In this document: positions 32,649 through 56,476 of the stretch, piece after piece
How positions within the stretch are numbered: position 1 is the first letter of the stretch
How the letters are laid out: every line of letters begins with the position of its first letter
Origin: JADJXM01 sp937967285
GTDB taxonomy: Bacteria; Acidobacteriota; Blastocatellia; RBC074
Direction of reading: 5' to 3'
NCBI GenBank assembly: GCA_050249535.1
Contig: JBFWQI010000010.1
Coordinates: 1-64,000, forward strand
Length of the DNA: 64,000 bases
The notes under the pieces: model-generated
What the model saw: only the letters and a program-made list of their open reading frames with translations
Told to the model about the DNA's origin: nothing
Database searches by the model: none
Translations under genes and position numbers: made by a program

Positions 32649-34240
32649 GAATCAGTAAAATTCCGATGATAACAGTCCTGCTTCTGCTGGCTGCCTCCGT
32701 AGCGGCTCAGGTTCCGTATGAGAGACTGAAGAAGAGCGATCAGGAGCCCGACAGCTGGCTGACATATTCCGGCAACTACTCGTCTCACAGGCATACATCT
32801 TCGAAGCAGATCAACCGCGAAAACGCATCGAAGCTCAAGCCCGTCTGGGTCTATCAGCTCAGCGGCAGCGGGCGATTCGAGACATCTCCGATCGTCGTCG
32901 ACGGTGTGATGTACGTCTCGGAACCTCCGACCAGGGTTTCGGCTCTCGACGCGCGGACCGGCCGTAAAATCTGGTCGTGGGAGCGAATCGAGGCCAGGTC
33001 GGCCCTGACGCTCGGCCACGCAGCGGTCAACAGGGGAGTGGCGGTCCTCGGCGACAGAGTCTTCGTCGGCACGCTCGACTGCTATCTGGTTGCGCTCGAT
33101 GCCAAAACCGGAGCGGTTCGCTGGCAGACCAAAGTCGGCGACAACAAACTCGGTTATGCGATAACCGCCGCTCCGCTCGCCATCGACGGAAGGATCGTTG
33201 TCGGCATCAGCGGCGGAGATGCCGGAATCCGCGGTTATCTGGACGCCTATGATCCGCAGACCGGCAAGCAGATCTGGCGAACCTGGACGGTTCCGGAGCC
33301 GGGCCGGCCCGGAAGCGAAACCTGGGAGGGAGACAGTTGGAAGACCGGCGGCGGCGCGACCTGGCTCACCGGGTCATACGATCCGGAACTGAATCTGCTC
33401 TACTGGCCGACGGGCAATCCGGGACCGGACTGGAACGGAGACGTCAGACCGGGCGATAACCTTTATACATGTTCTCTCCTTGCTATCGACCCGTCCGACG
33501 GCAGCATCCGATGGCATTTTCAGTACACGCCGCACGATGTTCACGACTGGGACTCGAACCAGATCCCCGTGCTGATGGATCTCAGGATCGGCGCGCGCCC
33601 GCGGAAAGTCGTCGGCCTGGCCAACCGTAACGGATTCTATTACCTGCTCGATCGAAAGACGGGCGAGTTTCTGGTCGGCACTCCGTTCGGCAAACAGACC
33701 TGGGCGAAGAGTCTCGACCCGCAGGGGCGGCCCGTACTCGAGCCCGGTTCGGAGCCGTCTTTCGATGGCAGCCTTGTCTGGCCGGGCGTCAATGGCGTAA
33801 CCAACTGGCACAGCCCCTCGTACAGCCCGCAGACAGGCCTTTTCTATGTTCCCGTTATGGAAAGCGGCGCCTATTTCTTCAAGTCTGAAGCTCAATACAT
33901 TCCCGGTACTTATTACCTGGCGGGCGGCGCCAGAAAAAATGATGCCGAGGAATCGTATGGAGCGATTCGTGCGCTCGACCCGGCGACCGGCAAGCTTAAA
34001 TGGGAGTTTAGACTCAGCACGCCGGCCTGGGCGGGAGTGCTTTCGACCGGAGGCGGGCTGGTCTTCAGCGGATCACGCGAAGGTAACTTCTACGCGCTCG
34101 ACGCGCTATCCGGCAAACCTCTCTGGGATTTCCAGACCGGCGCTGAAATCGCCGCCAATCCGATCAGTTTCGTGGTCGACGGCAGACAGCATATAGCCAT
34201 AGCTTCCGGACACAGCCTGTTCGTGTTCGGATTGCACTGA
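32645..34240 (+). CDS. PQQ-dependent dehydrogenase, putatively lanthanide type
   Basis: A 531-residue exported eight-bladed propeller (signal about 1-21). GNPGPDWN and TPHDVHDWD match the cofactor pocket of the methanol/ethanol dehydrogenase family. The catalytic aspartate aligns with Asp301 and a second aspartate lies two residues on at Asp303; this DxD is the established signature of rare-earth-dependent enzymes such as XoxF and PedH. The vicinal Cys-Cys found near the start of most family members is replaced by Gly124-His125 before AAVNRGVAV. The enzyme should oxidise an alcohol or similar substrate in the periplasm and pass electrons to the cytochrome encoded by the overlapping upstream gene. 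PQQ biosynthesis genes are not in this window. The substrate is not predictable. Confidence 0.88.
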   Translation: MRISKIPMITVLLLLAASVAAQVPYERLKKSDQEPDSWLTYSGNYSSHRHTSSKQINRENASKLKPVWVYQLSGSGRFETSPIVVDGVMYVSEPPTRVSALDARTGRKIWSWERIEARSALTLGHAAVNRGVAVLGDRVFVGTLDCYLVALDAKTGAVRWQTKVGDNKLGYAITAAPLAIDGRIVVGISGGDAGIRGYLDAYDPQTGKQIWRTWTVPEPGRPGSETWEGDSWKTGGGATWLTGSYDPELNLLYWPTGNPGPDWNGDVRPGDNLYTCSLLAIDPSDGSIRWHFQYTPHDVHDWDSNQIPVLMDLRIGARPRKVVGLANRNGFYYLLDRKTGEFLVGTPFGKQTWAKSLDPQGRPVLEPGSEPSFDGSLVWPGVNGVTNWHSPSYSPQTGLFYVPVMESGAYFFKSEAQYIPGTYYLAGGARKNDAEESYGAIRALDPATGKLKWEFRLSTPAWAGVLSTGGGLVFSGSREGNFYALDALSGKPLWDFQTGAEIAANPISFVVDGRQHIAIASGHSLFVFGLH

Positions 34241-34261
34241 AACACAGACGGAGTGACCATA

Positions 34262-35976
<1,715 letters not shown>

Positions 35977-36024
35977 GCGATAAAAGATTCTTAAACTTCA
36001 GTTCATAACAAACGGGGATTAGCC

Positions 36025-38370
36025 ATGAAGATGCCGTTCGGGTTGTTTGCCGCCTGCTGTTTTACATTGATCGTTTTATCTCCCACGCGGTCCCTTTCCC
36101 ATTTGCAGCAGCCGGCATACCGTAACGCCTCGCTGCCGGTGGATGAGCGCGTGACGGACCTGCTCGGCCGGATGACGCTTGATGAGAAGGTGGCGCAACT
36201 GGTCTGCCTGTGGGTCAACAAGCCCCAGGTCAGAAACGGCGACGGCAGTTTTCCCGATCGCGGAGACTTCTCGCCGGAGAAGGCAGCCGTCGTCATGAAG
36301 AACGGAATCGGCCAGATCGGCCGGCAGCGCGAACGAAAGGGACCTCGCGAATCAGCCGTCTTCGCCAATACCGTTCAGAAATGGCTGCTCGATAATACGC
36401 GACTCGGTATCCCCGCGATATTTCATGACGAGGCACTGCACGGACACATGGCGCAGGGGAGCACCCATTTCCCCGTGCCGCTCTCATTGGCGGCGAGCTG
36501 GGATCCGGAGCTGATGACCCGCATCTTCACCGCAGCCGCGCTTGAGACCAGAATCCGCGGAGGGCATCAGGTGCTCGGACCGAATCTGGACATCGCGCGC
36601 GAGCCCCGCTGGGGACGGACCGAGGAGACCTACGGCGAAGATCCATATCTGATCTCGAGAATGGGCGTGGCGGTCGTCAAGGCGCTGCAGGGACGCGGGC
36701 CCGGAGTCGACAACCGGCACGTCATCGCGACCGCCAAGCATTATGCCGCGCACGGGCAGCCCGAAGGCGGGACTAACATCGCTCCTGCGAACTACTCCGA
36801 ACGGATTATCCGCGAGGTCTTTCTGCCCAGCTTCGAGGCGGCGGTCAAAGAGGCCGGCATCATGAGCGTCATGCCGTCCTACAACGAGATCGACGGCATA
36901 CCGTCCCATGCGAGCCACTGGCTGCTCGGCAAGGTCCTCCGCGAAGAGTGGGGATTCAAGGGCCTGATCGTTTCGGACTACAACGGCATTCCGGAACTCC
37001 AGGCACGCCATAACCTGGTTGCCGACAAGGCAGAGTCCGCCAAAGTCGCCCTTGAAGCCGGCGTGGACGTCGAGCTTCCGGACGGCAACGCCTACCTGAC
37101 GATTCCGCAGCTGATCGCCGAAGGGCGGATCTCGATGGAGACTGTCGACAGAGCCGTCGAGCGAGTGCTCCGCGCCAAGTTCCTGCTCGGCTTGTTCGAG
37201 AATCCATACGTCGATCCGGACAAGGCTGCCGAGGTGACCAACAGCCGCCAGCACCGCGAACTGGCGGCGGAGGCCGCTCGCCGGTCGATCGTCCTGTTGA
37301 AGAATGAAGGCAACCTGCTGCCGTTCGACCGCTCGAAGCTGAGATCGATAGCCGTCATCGGACCGAACGCCGACCGCGCGCATCTGGGAGGCTACAGCGA
37401 CGATCCGCAGCGAAACGTCGGGATTCTTCAGGGCGTGCGCGACAAGGTCGGCGATCGGATCAAGGTCGTCTACGCCGAGGGATGCAAGATCACCCGCGAG
37501 GGCGGGAACTGGTGGGCCGACAGATCGACGCTCAGCGATCCGCAGACCGACGAGCGCCTGATCGCCGAGGCGGTCGAAGCGGCCAGATCCGCCGACGCCG
37601 CGGTGCTGGTGATCGGGGGAAACGAGGATACCAACAAGGAAGCCTGGGCCGACAACCATCTCGGAGACCGCGATGACATCACCCTGGTCGGACGTCAGAA
37701 CGATCTCGTCCGCGCTGTCCTCGGCACCGGCAAGCCGACTGTCGTCATTCTGATCAACAGCGGACCGCTGGCGATTCCGTACATCGCTGAAAACGTTTCG
37801 GCCATCCTCGAAGGCTTCTACCTCGGCCAGGAGACTGGAATCGCCGTCGCCGATGTCCTGTTCGGAGATTACAACCCCGGCGGAAAGCTGCCCGTCAGTT
37901 TCCCGCGCTCCGTCGGACAGGTGCCGATCTACTACAATCAAAAACCGTCAGCCCGTCGCGGATACCTCTACACCAGCAAGGCGCCGCTCTTCGCTTTCGG
38001 ACACGGCCTGAGCTACACGACGTTCGCGTATTCGGATCTCAAGGTTTCGCCGGAAATAATCGGCGCGGCGGGGCAGGCTAATGTAAGCATAAAAGTGACC
38101 AATACAGGAAGGGTTGCGGGCGATGAGGTGGTTCAGCTCTACATCCGCGATCTCGTCAGCTCCGTCACACGTCCGGTCATGGAGCTCAAGGGATTCGAGC
38201 GCATCACGCTCTCACCCGGGCAGAGCCGCACCGTCAGCTTCACGATCACTCCGGATAAGCTGTCGTTCCTGGATCTCAACATGAAACGAACGGTCGAACC
38301 CGGCGAATTCGAGATCATGGTCGGAACCAGTTCGCAGAAATTTCAGAAGGTAAAACTGACCGTCAAATAA
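36025..38370 (+). CDS. Glycoside hydrolase family 3 beta-glycosidase
   Basis: A 781-residue exported enzyme (signal about 1-25). The GH3 N-terminal barrel (about 30-375) carries the nucleophile Asp318 in GLIVSDYNGI, with RWGRTEETYGEDP and ATAKHYAAHGQ upstream as conserved substrate-site motifs. A GH3 C-terminal domain (about 410-640) and a fibronectin-III-like domain (about 690-760) follow. This three-domain layout is typical of beta-glucosidases and beta-xylosidases that act on oligosaccharides in the periplasm. The exact sugar cannot be assigned. It is followed by a long GC hairpin and is not in an obvious polysaccharide cluster. Confidence 0.93.
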   Translation: MKMPFGLFAACCFTLIVLSPTRSLSHLQQPAYRNASLPVDERVTDLLGRMTLDEKVAQLVCLWVNKPQVRNGDGSFPDRGDFSPEKAAVVMKNGIGQIGRQRERKGPRESAVFANTVQKWLLDNTRLGIPAIFHDEALHGHMAQGSTHFPVPLSLAASWDPELMTRIFTAAALETRIRGGHQVLGPNLDIAREPRWGRTEETYGEDPYLISRMGVAVVKALQGRGPGVDNRHVIATAKHYAAHGQPEGGTNIAPANYSERIIREVFLPSFEAAVKEAGIMSVMPSYNEIDGIPSHASHWLLGKVLREEWGFKGLIVSDYNGIPELQARHNLVADKAESAKVALEAGVDVELPDGNAYLTIPQLIAEGRISMETVDRAVERVLRAKFLLGLFENPYVDPDKAAEVTNSRQHRELAAEAARRSIVLLKNEGNLLPFDRSKLRSIAVIGPNADRAHLGGYSDDPQRNVGILQGVRDKVGDRIKVVYAEGCKITREGGNWWADRSTLSDPQTDERLIAEAVEAARSADAAVLVIGGNEDTNKEAWADNHLGDRDDITLVGRQNDLVRAVLGTGKPTVVILINSGPLAIPYIAENVSAILEGFYLGQETGIAVADVLFGDYNPGGKLPVSFPRSVGQVPIYYNQKPSARRGYLYTSKAPLFAFGHGLSYTTFAYSDLKVSPEIIGAAGQANVSIKVTNTGRVAGDEVVQLYIRDLVSSVTRPVMELKGFERITLSPGQSRTVSFTITPDKLSFLDLNMKRTVEPGEFEIMVGTSSQKFQKVKLTVK

Positions 38371-38376
38371 ACAAAA

Positions 38377-38406
38377 ACCCGGAGGCGCCACGGGGCGCCT
38401 CCGGGT
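38377..38406 (+). terminator. GC-rich hairpin after the GH3 gene
   Basis: A perfect 13-bp stem ACCCGGAGGCGCC / GGCGCCTCCGGGT with an ACGG tetraloop begins 7 bp after the GH3 stop. An A-tract precedes it rather than a T-tract following it, so it is a weaker plus-strand terminator, or one that acts on the opposite strand. Confidence 0.7.
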
Positions 38407-38548
38407 CGCGGATTATTTAATTCATTCTTAACTCTAACCCGACACCTTCTTAACATCGCAGCGTCATTCTTAGTCATCGGTTTCTGACCGTTTCGTCCCG
38501 GATGTCATGTCAACATGGAACCGGTGTTCCGGTTCCCGGAGGCTCACC

Positions 38549-41079
<2,531 letters not shown>

Positions 41080-41104
41080 GAACCGCTCCACCCGGAGCAG
41101 CGTG

Positions 41105-43527
<2,423 letters not shown>

Positions 43528-43731
43528 GTTCTTAACCTCGTGGATTTCGGTTTTGTATGTTTCTCGGCGGCTGTGCGCCGCAGTTTTGGATTGGGTGAGG
43601 TTATCACTTCGGGCGGCCGAACGAAAGTCATGGAAAGATGGCGCAGAATCCTTTTTCGTGCAGGTAGTGAAGTGGTATCGTTCCGTCGCACAATTCTCAT
43701 GAGAATCCACCTGATTAATGGAGAGCACGAA

Positions 43732-47052
<3,321 letters not shown>

Positions 47053-47080
47053 GCCATTTATCGAACCGGAAGGCGGAATT

Positions 47081-48478
<1,398 letters not shown>

Positions 48479-48480
48479 TC

Positions 48481-48546
48481 TGGAGTGCGGAGCGCGTGCG
48501 CTCCGCTATCGTCGATCAAAGCGGAGCGGACGCGCTCCGCACTCCA
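48481..48546. repeat. REP-like 27-bp palindrome between convergent transcription units
   Basis: Arms 48481-48507 and 48520-48546 are reverse complements over 27 bp with one mismatch, around a 12-nt loop. Inside each arm, GGAGCGC/GCGCTCC forms a smaller palindrome, so alternative folds are possible. It lies 3 bp after the DUF1501 stop and 3 bp before the end of the MFS gene on the other strand, an ideal place for a bidirectional terminator or a REP/BIME-like element. No transposase of the RAYT type is visible nearby. Confidence 0.8.
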
Positions 48547-48548
48547 TA

Positions 48549-49907
<1,359 letters not shown>

Positions 49908-49922
49908 TGAGGCGCCCTCCCG

Positions 49923-50981
49923 CTATTTAAGGTTTTGGTCGAACCATTCAATGGCGAGTTTGATGGCCCGTTCGCGCTCGGTCGTGTAGATGCCGTAATG
50001 CGTGATGTTCGGGATCTCGACGTACTTCTTCTTCTGATGCGGAATCCTGTCGTATCCGAGCTTGGCGTGGTCCTTGTTGTCGAAGAGCTCCTCCTTCTCG
50101 GCGACGATGAAGAGCGCGGCGGCATGTTTGATGTGTTGAGCGTCCTCGACCGGATGGTAGAGGAAGAGGTGGTCGCGGATCGGCGCCCCGATCAGATTGC
50201 CGATCACCCTCGCGAACGGATCTGGATATCCGGTCTCTCCGCGGGCTCGCCGGGTGGCTTCCTGCCAGGCCGCCTTCTTCTGATCCTCGACTGAGCCGGC
50301 CAGCGGGTTCGAGGTTGGCCGCGAGTCCAGCGCGCCGACCTGCGAGACGAAGGCTTTGACGCGAGGATCGCGCGCCGCGACGTAGACGACGTGGCCCCCG
50401 GAGTAGCTCGATCCGCGCAGTCCGATTCTGTCCGGATCGACCATCGGCTCACCCATTGCCCAGTGGATCGCATTGAACCAGTCGGTCGTCATCTCGAGCG
50501 GATCGACGACTCCCCGCACCTCCCTGACCTCAGCCGTGAATTTTCGCGCCGTGCGCATCGCGGCGCCGTCCGTCCAGTCGGGCGCCGGAGCGGTCAGGAT
50601 CATGCGCGATTCGCTCTCGCCCCATCCGCGGTAATCGAAATTGATCACCAGATAACCGGCGCGGGCCAGTTGCAGCGAATCCCAGCGGAATCCGGCAGCC
50701 GTGCCGCCCCAGCCATGCGCCTGGATGACCGTCGGCAGCTTCTTTCCCGAATTCGTCTTGAGCGAGAAGAGCTCGGCGTGGAGTCTGACTCCCTCGCTGA
50801 TGATGACGCCCGTTCTGAAGTCGATATCGTCAGGCGCCTTGTAGTCCTTTGCGCGGTTGGGCTGTCCGGCCTGAGCCGGTTTGTAATCGGCCGGCCGGTC
50901 GCCATAAGCGCTCGTGACAAGCGTCATCGCGCAGGTCGCAATCAATATGACGGACATCATTCTGGAACCGCGTCTGGTCAT
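49923..50981 (-). CDS. Exported alpha/beta hydrolase
   Basis: A 352-residue protein with a signal peptide (about 7-27, ending AYGDR). The hydrolase fold shows the oxyanion-hole stretch QAHGWGG (88-93), RGWGESES and the nucleophile elbow GSSYSGG with Ser192; ITHYGIY provides the likely catalytic His. It resembles dienelactone-hydrolase/acetyl-esterase-type enzymes. It begins 37 bp after the formylglycine-enzyme gene, within the same operon. Substrate is unknown. Confidence 0.83.
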   Translation of the reverse strand: MTRRGSRMMSVILIATCAMTLVTSAYGDRPADYKPAQAGQPNRAKDYKAPDDIDFRTGVIISEGVRLHAELFSLKTNSGKKLPTVIQAHGWGGTAAGFRWDSLQLARAGYLVINFDYRGWGESESRMILTAPAPDWTDGAAMRTARKFTAEVREVRGVVDPLEMTTDWFNAIHWAMGEPMVDPDRIGLRGSSYSGGHVVYVAARDPRVKAFVSQVGALDSRPTSNPLAGSVEDQKKAAWQEATRRARGETGYPDPFARVIGNLIGAPIRDHLFLYHPVEDAQHIKHAAALFIVAEKEELFDNKDHAKLGYDRIPHQKKKYVEIPNITHYGIYTTERERAIKLAIEWFDQNLK

Positions 50982-51018
50982 GGTCTTGTCTCCCTGAAAT
51001 GCTCTGATGATAGTTGGG

Positions 51019-52211
51019 TTATTTTGTCTTTTCGTCCTTCACGCACCTGAAGCCGGAATGCATGAGGCCGGTATCCGGACTGGTCTTCATCCGGGCGGCG
51101 ACGCGATAGCTGGCGCAGTAGGAATCGTGACAGAGAAAGGAGCCGCCGCGCTGAACCTTCTTTGGAACGGTCGGTTCGTCGGGATCGAAGCTGGAATCGG
51201 GCCCCTGCGGGTTTTTGACACCCTCGCTCCGGTTGATCGAAGCGAAATAATCGTGGCGATACCAGTCAAGGCACCATTCCCAGACGTTGCCGGACATATC
51301 GTAAAGGCCGTACCCGTTGTGTTTGAACGTCCTGACCGGGGCAGTGGTCTTGAAACCGTCATTCAAGGTGTTCCGATCAGGGAAGCTGCCCTGCCATGTG
51401 TTGGCCTTCTTTTCGCCGGCTTCGATCGGATCGTTGCCCCATGCAAATATGGCGTCCTTCTGTCCGCCGCGCGCGGCCCATTCCCACTCCGCTTCGGTCG
51501 GCAGCCGCTTGCCGGCCCATCTGGCGTATGCCTGCGCATCCTCCCACGAGATGTGAACCACGGGATGGTCGTCCTTGCCCGCGATCGAACTTCCGGGGCC
51601 TTCGGGATGTTTCCAGTCTGCGCGGGGCATGTACTCCCACCAGTTGGCCGGATTGTCGAGCGGCACCGGACCCGACGGCTGCCGAAAGACGAGAGAGCCC
51701 GGCACCAGAACGTCGTCCGGCGGCCGGGGCGTTCCCGGCGGAAGCTGCTTCTTCAGTTCTTCCCAATCCGGTTTCCTCTCGGCCGTCGTGACGTATCCGG
51801 TCGCCTTGACGAAGGCTCTGAACTGGGCGTTGGTCACTTCAGTCTCGTCCATCCAGAAACCGTCGACGATGACCCTGTGGCGAGGCTTCTCATCCGGGCG
51901 CGCCTGCGTGTCGTTATCGACGGCGCCCATCAGAAAATCTCCCGGAGGTACCCAGACCATGCCGGCCGTCTCGCCCGTCCCGCGCCTGATCTCGGGCGCG
52001 CCGCCGGCCATCGAGGCCAGTTGAGCCGCGCGGCTCGATGGCTGCGTCTCGCAGGCGTCGGGAGTGCCGTGGCCGGCATGCTCGTCGGCGACGGGCTGCG
52101 CCTTTTCCGCGCATCCGGCCATCATCAGAACCGTCAGCAGCATCGACATCAGGCAGCGTGCAGCGCGCGATGGAGATTTTACTTTCGACTTCATCATCGT
52201 TTGATTGCGTA

Positions 52212-52215
<4 letters not shown>
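51019..52215 (-). CDS. Formylglycine-generating-enzyme-type lipoprotein (SUMF1/FGE)
   Basis: A 398-residue predicted lipoprotein (lipobox LMMAGC). The FGE-sulfatase domain covers about residues 90-395 (FLMGAVDNDTQARPDEKPRH, FWMDETEVTNAQFRAFV, SGNVWEWCLDWY). Unlike most bacterial SUMF1-domain proteins, it keeps both redox-active cysteines of true FGE, Cys362 and Cys367 in GGSFLCHDSYCASYR, with the same 5-residue spacing as in the human enzyme. It may therefore oxidise a cysteine to formylglycine in an exported sulfatase. Its ATG overlaps the stop of an enoyl-CoA hydratase (ATGA); in-frame ATGs at 52197 and 52194 would give a more ordinary lipoprotein signal. No sulfatase is encoded in the window. 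Confidence 0.88.
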
Positions 52216-53012
<797 letters not shown>

Positions 53013-53035
53013 GACTGCTCTCCATCCGGAACAAT

Positions 53036-53830
<795 letters not shown>

Positions 53831-54082
53831 TGATCGCTCCTCGAGATACAGGTTCGGGATACCGTCAGACGTCGGAGGATTTTCCCGGAATCCCGGTTGT
53901 CCGGTACCTTTAACGGTGGTTTCGTTTTAGACTGTCGCTAACGATGAATCTGAAGGAAAAGGGCAGGAAGTCTTTCCGACCCGTTTTACGGACTTAGCAT
54001 AGCAATTGAAGCCTGCGTCGGCAACATCATCATGAAGGCCGGCGGTACCTCCTCTTCAGGCTGAGCATTTACAAAAGGAGCA

Positions 54083-55432
54083 ATGATCGAGATGAATCAG
54101 GAAACCTGGGCGGATCGTTTCGTCCGTCTTATGGGCCGTTTCGTGCCCGATGCGATTTCAGCCGCCATCTTTCTTCTCTTGTTTCTGTTCGTCGGCGCAT
54201 TGCTCCTCGGCAACACGGTCGATAAAACGATGGATGCGTGGTACCGGGGCCTGTGGATGCTGCTTCCGTTCACGATGCAGATGACGCTGATCATCGTGCT
54301 CAGCTCGGTGCTCGGACAGACGGCGGTCTTCAGAAATTCGGTGCGCTGGCTTTCGAGCCTTCCCAAAACTACCAACCAGGTGGTCATCGTCGCGGTGCTT
54401 CTGAATGCAGTTCTTTCTTATTTTTACTGGGGACTCGGAATCGCGCTCGGCCCGATCATCGCGGTCTATTTCGCCAGGGAAGCGGAGCGGAAGGGCATCG
54501 AGGTCGATTTCCTGTTCCTGCTCGCTTCGATCTGGGCGGCCAATGCCGTCTGGCAGTTCGGTTTCTCCTCCAGCGCGGCGCTGCTGATGGCGACGCCGGG
54601 ACATTTTCTGGAATCCACGATCGGGATACTTCCGCTCAGTTCGACCATCTGGGCGCCGGCGGCGATCATTCACGAGATTGTTTTTACGGCCGCTCTCCTG
54701 ATAACCGGCTGTCTGCTCATGCCGAAGAAGAAGCGTCCGCTCTCGATGTATCCCGAGGCGAACAAGCTGGCGGACCCGATAGAGCATGCTTCCGAGCCGG
54801 TCTCGAACTTCTCGGAACGGCTCGAACGCAACTCGATCATGGCCATGCTCTTTTCGCTGGCGCTGCTCGCCTGGCTCTACTATCACTTCGTCACAAAAAG
54901 GCTCGGCCTCGACATCAATTCGCTCAACGCGATCTTTCTCTTCCTCTGCTTCGCGCTGCATCGCAGTGTACACCGCTTCACCCGCGCGCTGCAGCACGCG
55001 ATTCTGTCTGCCTGGCCGGTGATCGTCATCTATCATCTGTATGCCGGAGTCGCGGGCCTCATTCAGCATACGACACTCGGCGAGAAGATGGCCGGAATGG
55101 TAGCGGCCATCTCGACGCCGTATACTTTCCCGCTGCTGGCCGCGCTGACCGGCACTCTGGTGGCGCTCTTCGTCCCGTCGAGCGGAGGTCAGTGGGCGAT
55201 CCAGGGCTTCGTCACCTCGAAGGCTGCCATGGCGGTCGGAGTGAGCGTCCAGAGAGGTTTGCTCGCACTCAGCGTCGGCGACCACATGGGCAATCTGGTC
55301 ACGCCCTTCTGGGCAATGATCATCGCCGGAATCGCCCGCGTCAGCTTCAGGGAGTTCATCGGATACGGAATGATCTACGCCGCAATCTGGTTCGTCATCG
55401 GCGTCATCGTCTTCACTTTCGCGCCCTGTTGA
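54083..55432 (+). CDS. Short-chain fatty acid transporter, AtoE family
   Basis: A 449-residue inner-membrane protein with about twelve TM helices, matching the AtoE/TIGR00366 short-chain fatty acid transporter family (RFVPDAISAAIFLLLFLFVG at the start, FVPSSGGQWAIQGF and LSVGDHMGNLVTPFWAM near the end). Butyrate or related acids are the likely substrates. AAGGAG lies just upstream of two in-frame ATGs (54083 and 54092), either of which may be used. Divergence from the enoyl-CoA hydratase operon suggests the two supply and degrade short acyl chains. Confidence 0.9.
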   Translation: MIEMNQETWADRFVRLMGRFVPDAISAAIFLLLFLFVGALLLGNTVDKTMDAWYRGLWMLLPFTMQMTLIIVLSSVLGQTAVFRNSVRWLSSLPKTTNQVVIVAVLLNAVLSYFYWGLGIALGPIIAVYFAREAERKGIEVDFLFLLASIWAANAVWQFGFSSSAALLMATPGHFLESTIGILPLSSTIWAPAAIIHEIVFTAALLITGCLLMPKKKRPLSMYPEANKLADPIEHASEPVSNFSERLERNSIMAMLFSLALLAWLYYHFVTKRLGLDINSLNAIFLFLCFALHRSVHRFTRALQHAILSAWPVIVIYHLYAGVAGLIQHTTLGEKMAGMVAAISTPYTFPLLAALTGTLVALFVPSSGGQWAIQGFVTSKAAMAVGVSVQRGLLALSVGDHMGNLVTPFWAMIIAGIARVSFREFIGYGMIYAAIWFVIGVIVFTFAPC

Positions 55433-55479
55433 GTTTTCACGCTCAGGGATATTTTTGATTCAAACACAGGAGTCTGGTC

Positions 55480-56469
55480 ATGAAAAATGCTGTAGTCTCA
55501 GTGCTGCTTCTGGCCGCGATCATTTGTGCGGCCGCGGTTGCTCAGAATCGCCGGAGCGACAGAAATCCGACCCGCGAAGATATCGACCGCTGGATGACAG
55601 AGCTATCGAACTGGGGCCGATGGGGGAAGGACGATCAGCTCGGCGCGCTCAACCTGATCACGCCTGAAAAACGCAAAAGCGCCGCCGCTCTGGTCAGACT
55701 CGGCACCGTTGTCTCTCTTGCCCGCGAAACCAACAAGCAGAACGCGGCGGATAATCCGTCGCCCTACGATCACAATATGGTCATGACCGGATCGGGCAAT
55801 CCCGGTCCGTGGATCGTCGATTCGATCGGCGTTCTCTATCACGGTTATCAGCACACGCACATGGACTCGCTCTGTCATATGTTCTACAGGGGGAAGATGT
55901 ACAACGGTTTCCCGGCTGAGGAAGTGACTAAGCAGGGAGCCGGCAAGCTGGGAATCCAGAATCTCAAACAGGGAATCATGACCCGCGGGATCCTGATTGA
56001 TATCCCGAGACTGAAGGGCGTTCCGTATCTCGAGCCGGGGACCGCCGTCTATGCCGAGGACCTCGACGCCTGGGAGAAGAAGACGGGAATCAGGATCGGC
56101 AGCGGAGATGTCATCTTTCTGCGAACGGGACGCTGGGCAAGGCGGGATGCCAAAGGCGCGTGGGATCCGGACAAAGGCGCAGCGGGGCTGCATGCATCAA
56201 CCGCGCGATGGATCCGTCAACGTGACGTCGCCATGATCGGCAGCGATGCGGGTAGCGATGTTCTCCCGTCGGGAATCGAGGGCGTGACTCATCCGGTTCA
56301 CCAGTTGATGCTGGTCGCCATGGGAGTTCACATCTTCGACAACTGCGATCTCGAGGAGCTCGGCAGGACCTGCGAAAAACTCAACCGCTGGGACTTTCTG
56401 CTGACGGCTTCGCCGATTCCGGTGACCGGAGGGACCGGCTCGCCGCTCAACCCGGTGGCCGTGTTCTGA
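55480..56469 (+). CDS. Exported cyclase-family (kynurenine formamidase-like) hydrolase
   Basis: A 329-residue protein with a short signal peptide (about 1-21, ending AVAQN). The metal site shows as His125-T-His127-x-Asp129-x3-His133 (HTHMDSLCH), the signature of the cyclase/KynB family of Mn/Zn amidohydrolases. A later His in EGVTHPVHQ may also bind metal. Family members cleave formamides, lactones or isatin; exported forms like this are not well characterised. It follows the fatty-acid transporter by 47 bp with GGAG before the ATG and may be cotranscribed with it. Confidence 0.87.
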   Translation: MKNAVVSVLLLAAIICAAAVAQNRRSDRNPTREDIDRWMTELSNWGRWGKDDQLGALNLITPEKRKSAAALVRLGTVVSLARETNKQNAADNPSPYDHNMVMTGSGNPGPWIVDSIGVLYHGYQHTHMDSLCHMFYRGKMYNGFPAEEVTKQGAGKLGIQNLKQGIMTRGILIDIPRLKGVPYLEPGTAVYAEDLDAWEKKTGIRIGSGDVIFLRTGRWARRDAKGAWDPDKGAAGLHASTARWIRQRDVAMIGSDAGSDVLPSGIEGVTHPVHQLMLVAMGVHIFDNCDLEELGRTCEKLNRWDFLLTASPIPVTGGTGSPLNPVAVF

Positions 56470-56476
56470 AGCGGAA

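Noticed and set aside
36484..37941. 485-codon minus-strand frame inside the GH3 gene
   Set aside because: Antisense to a complete glycosidase and without protein-like composition.
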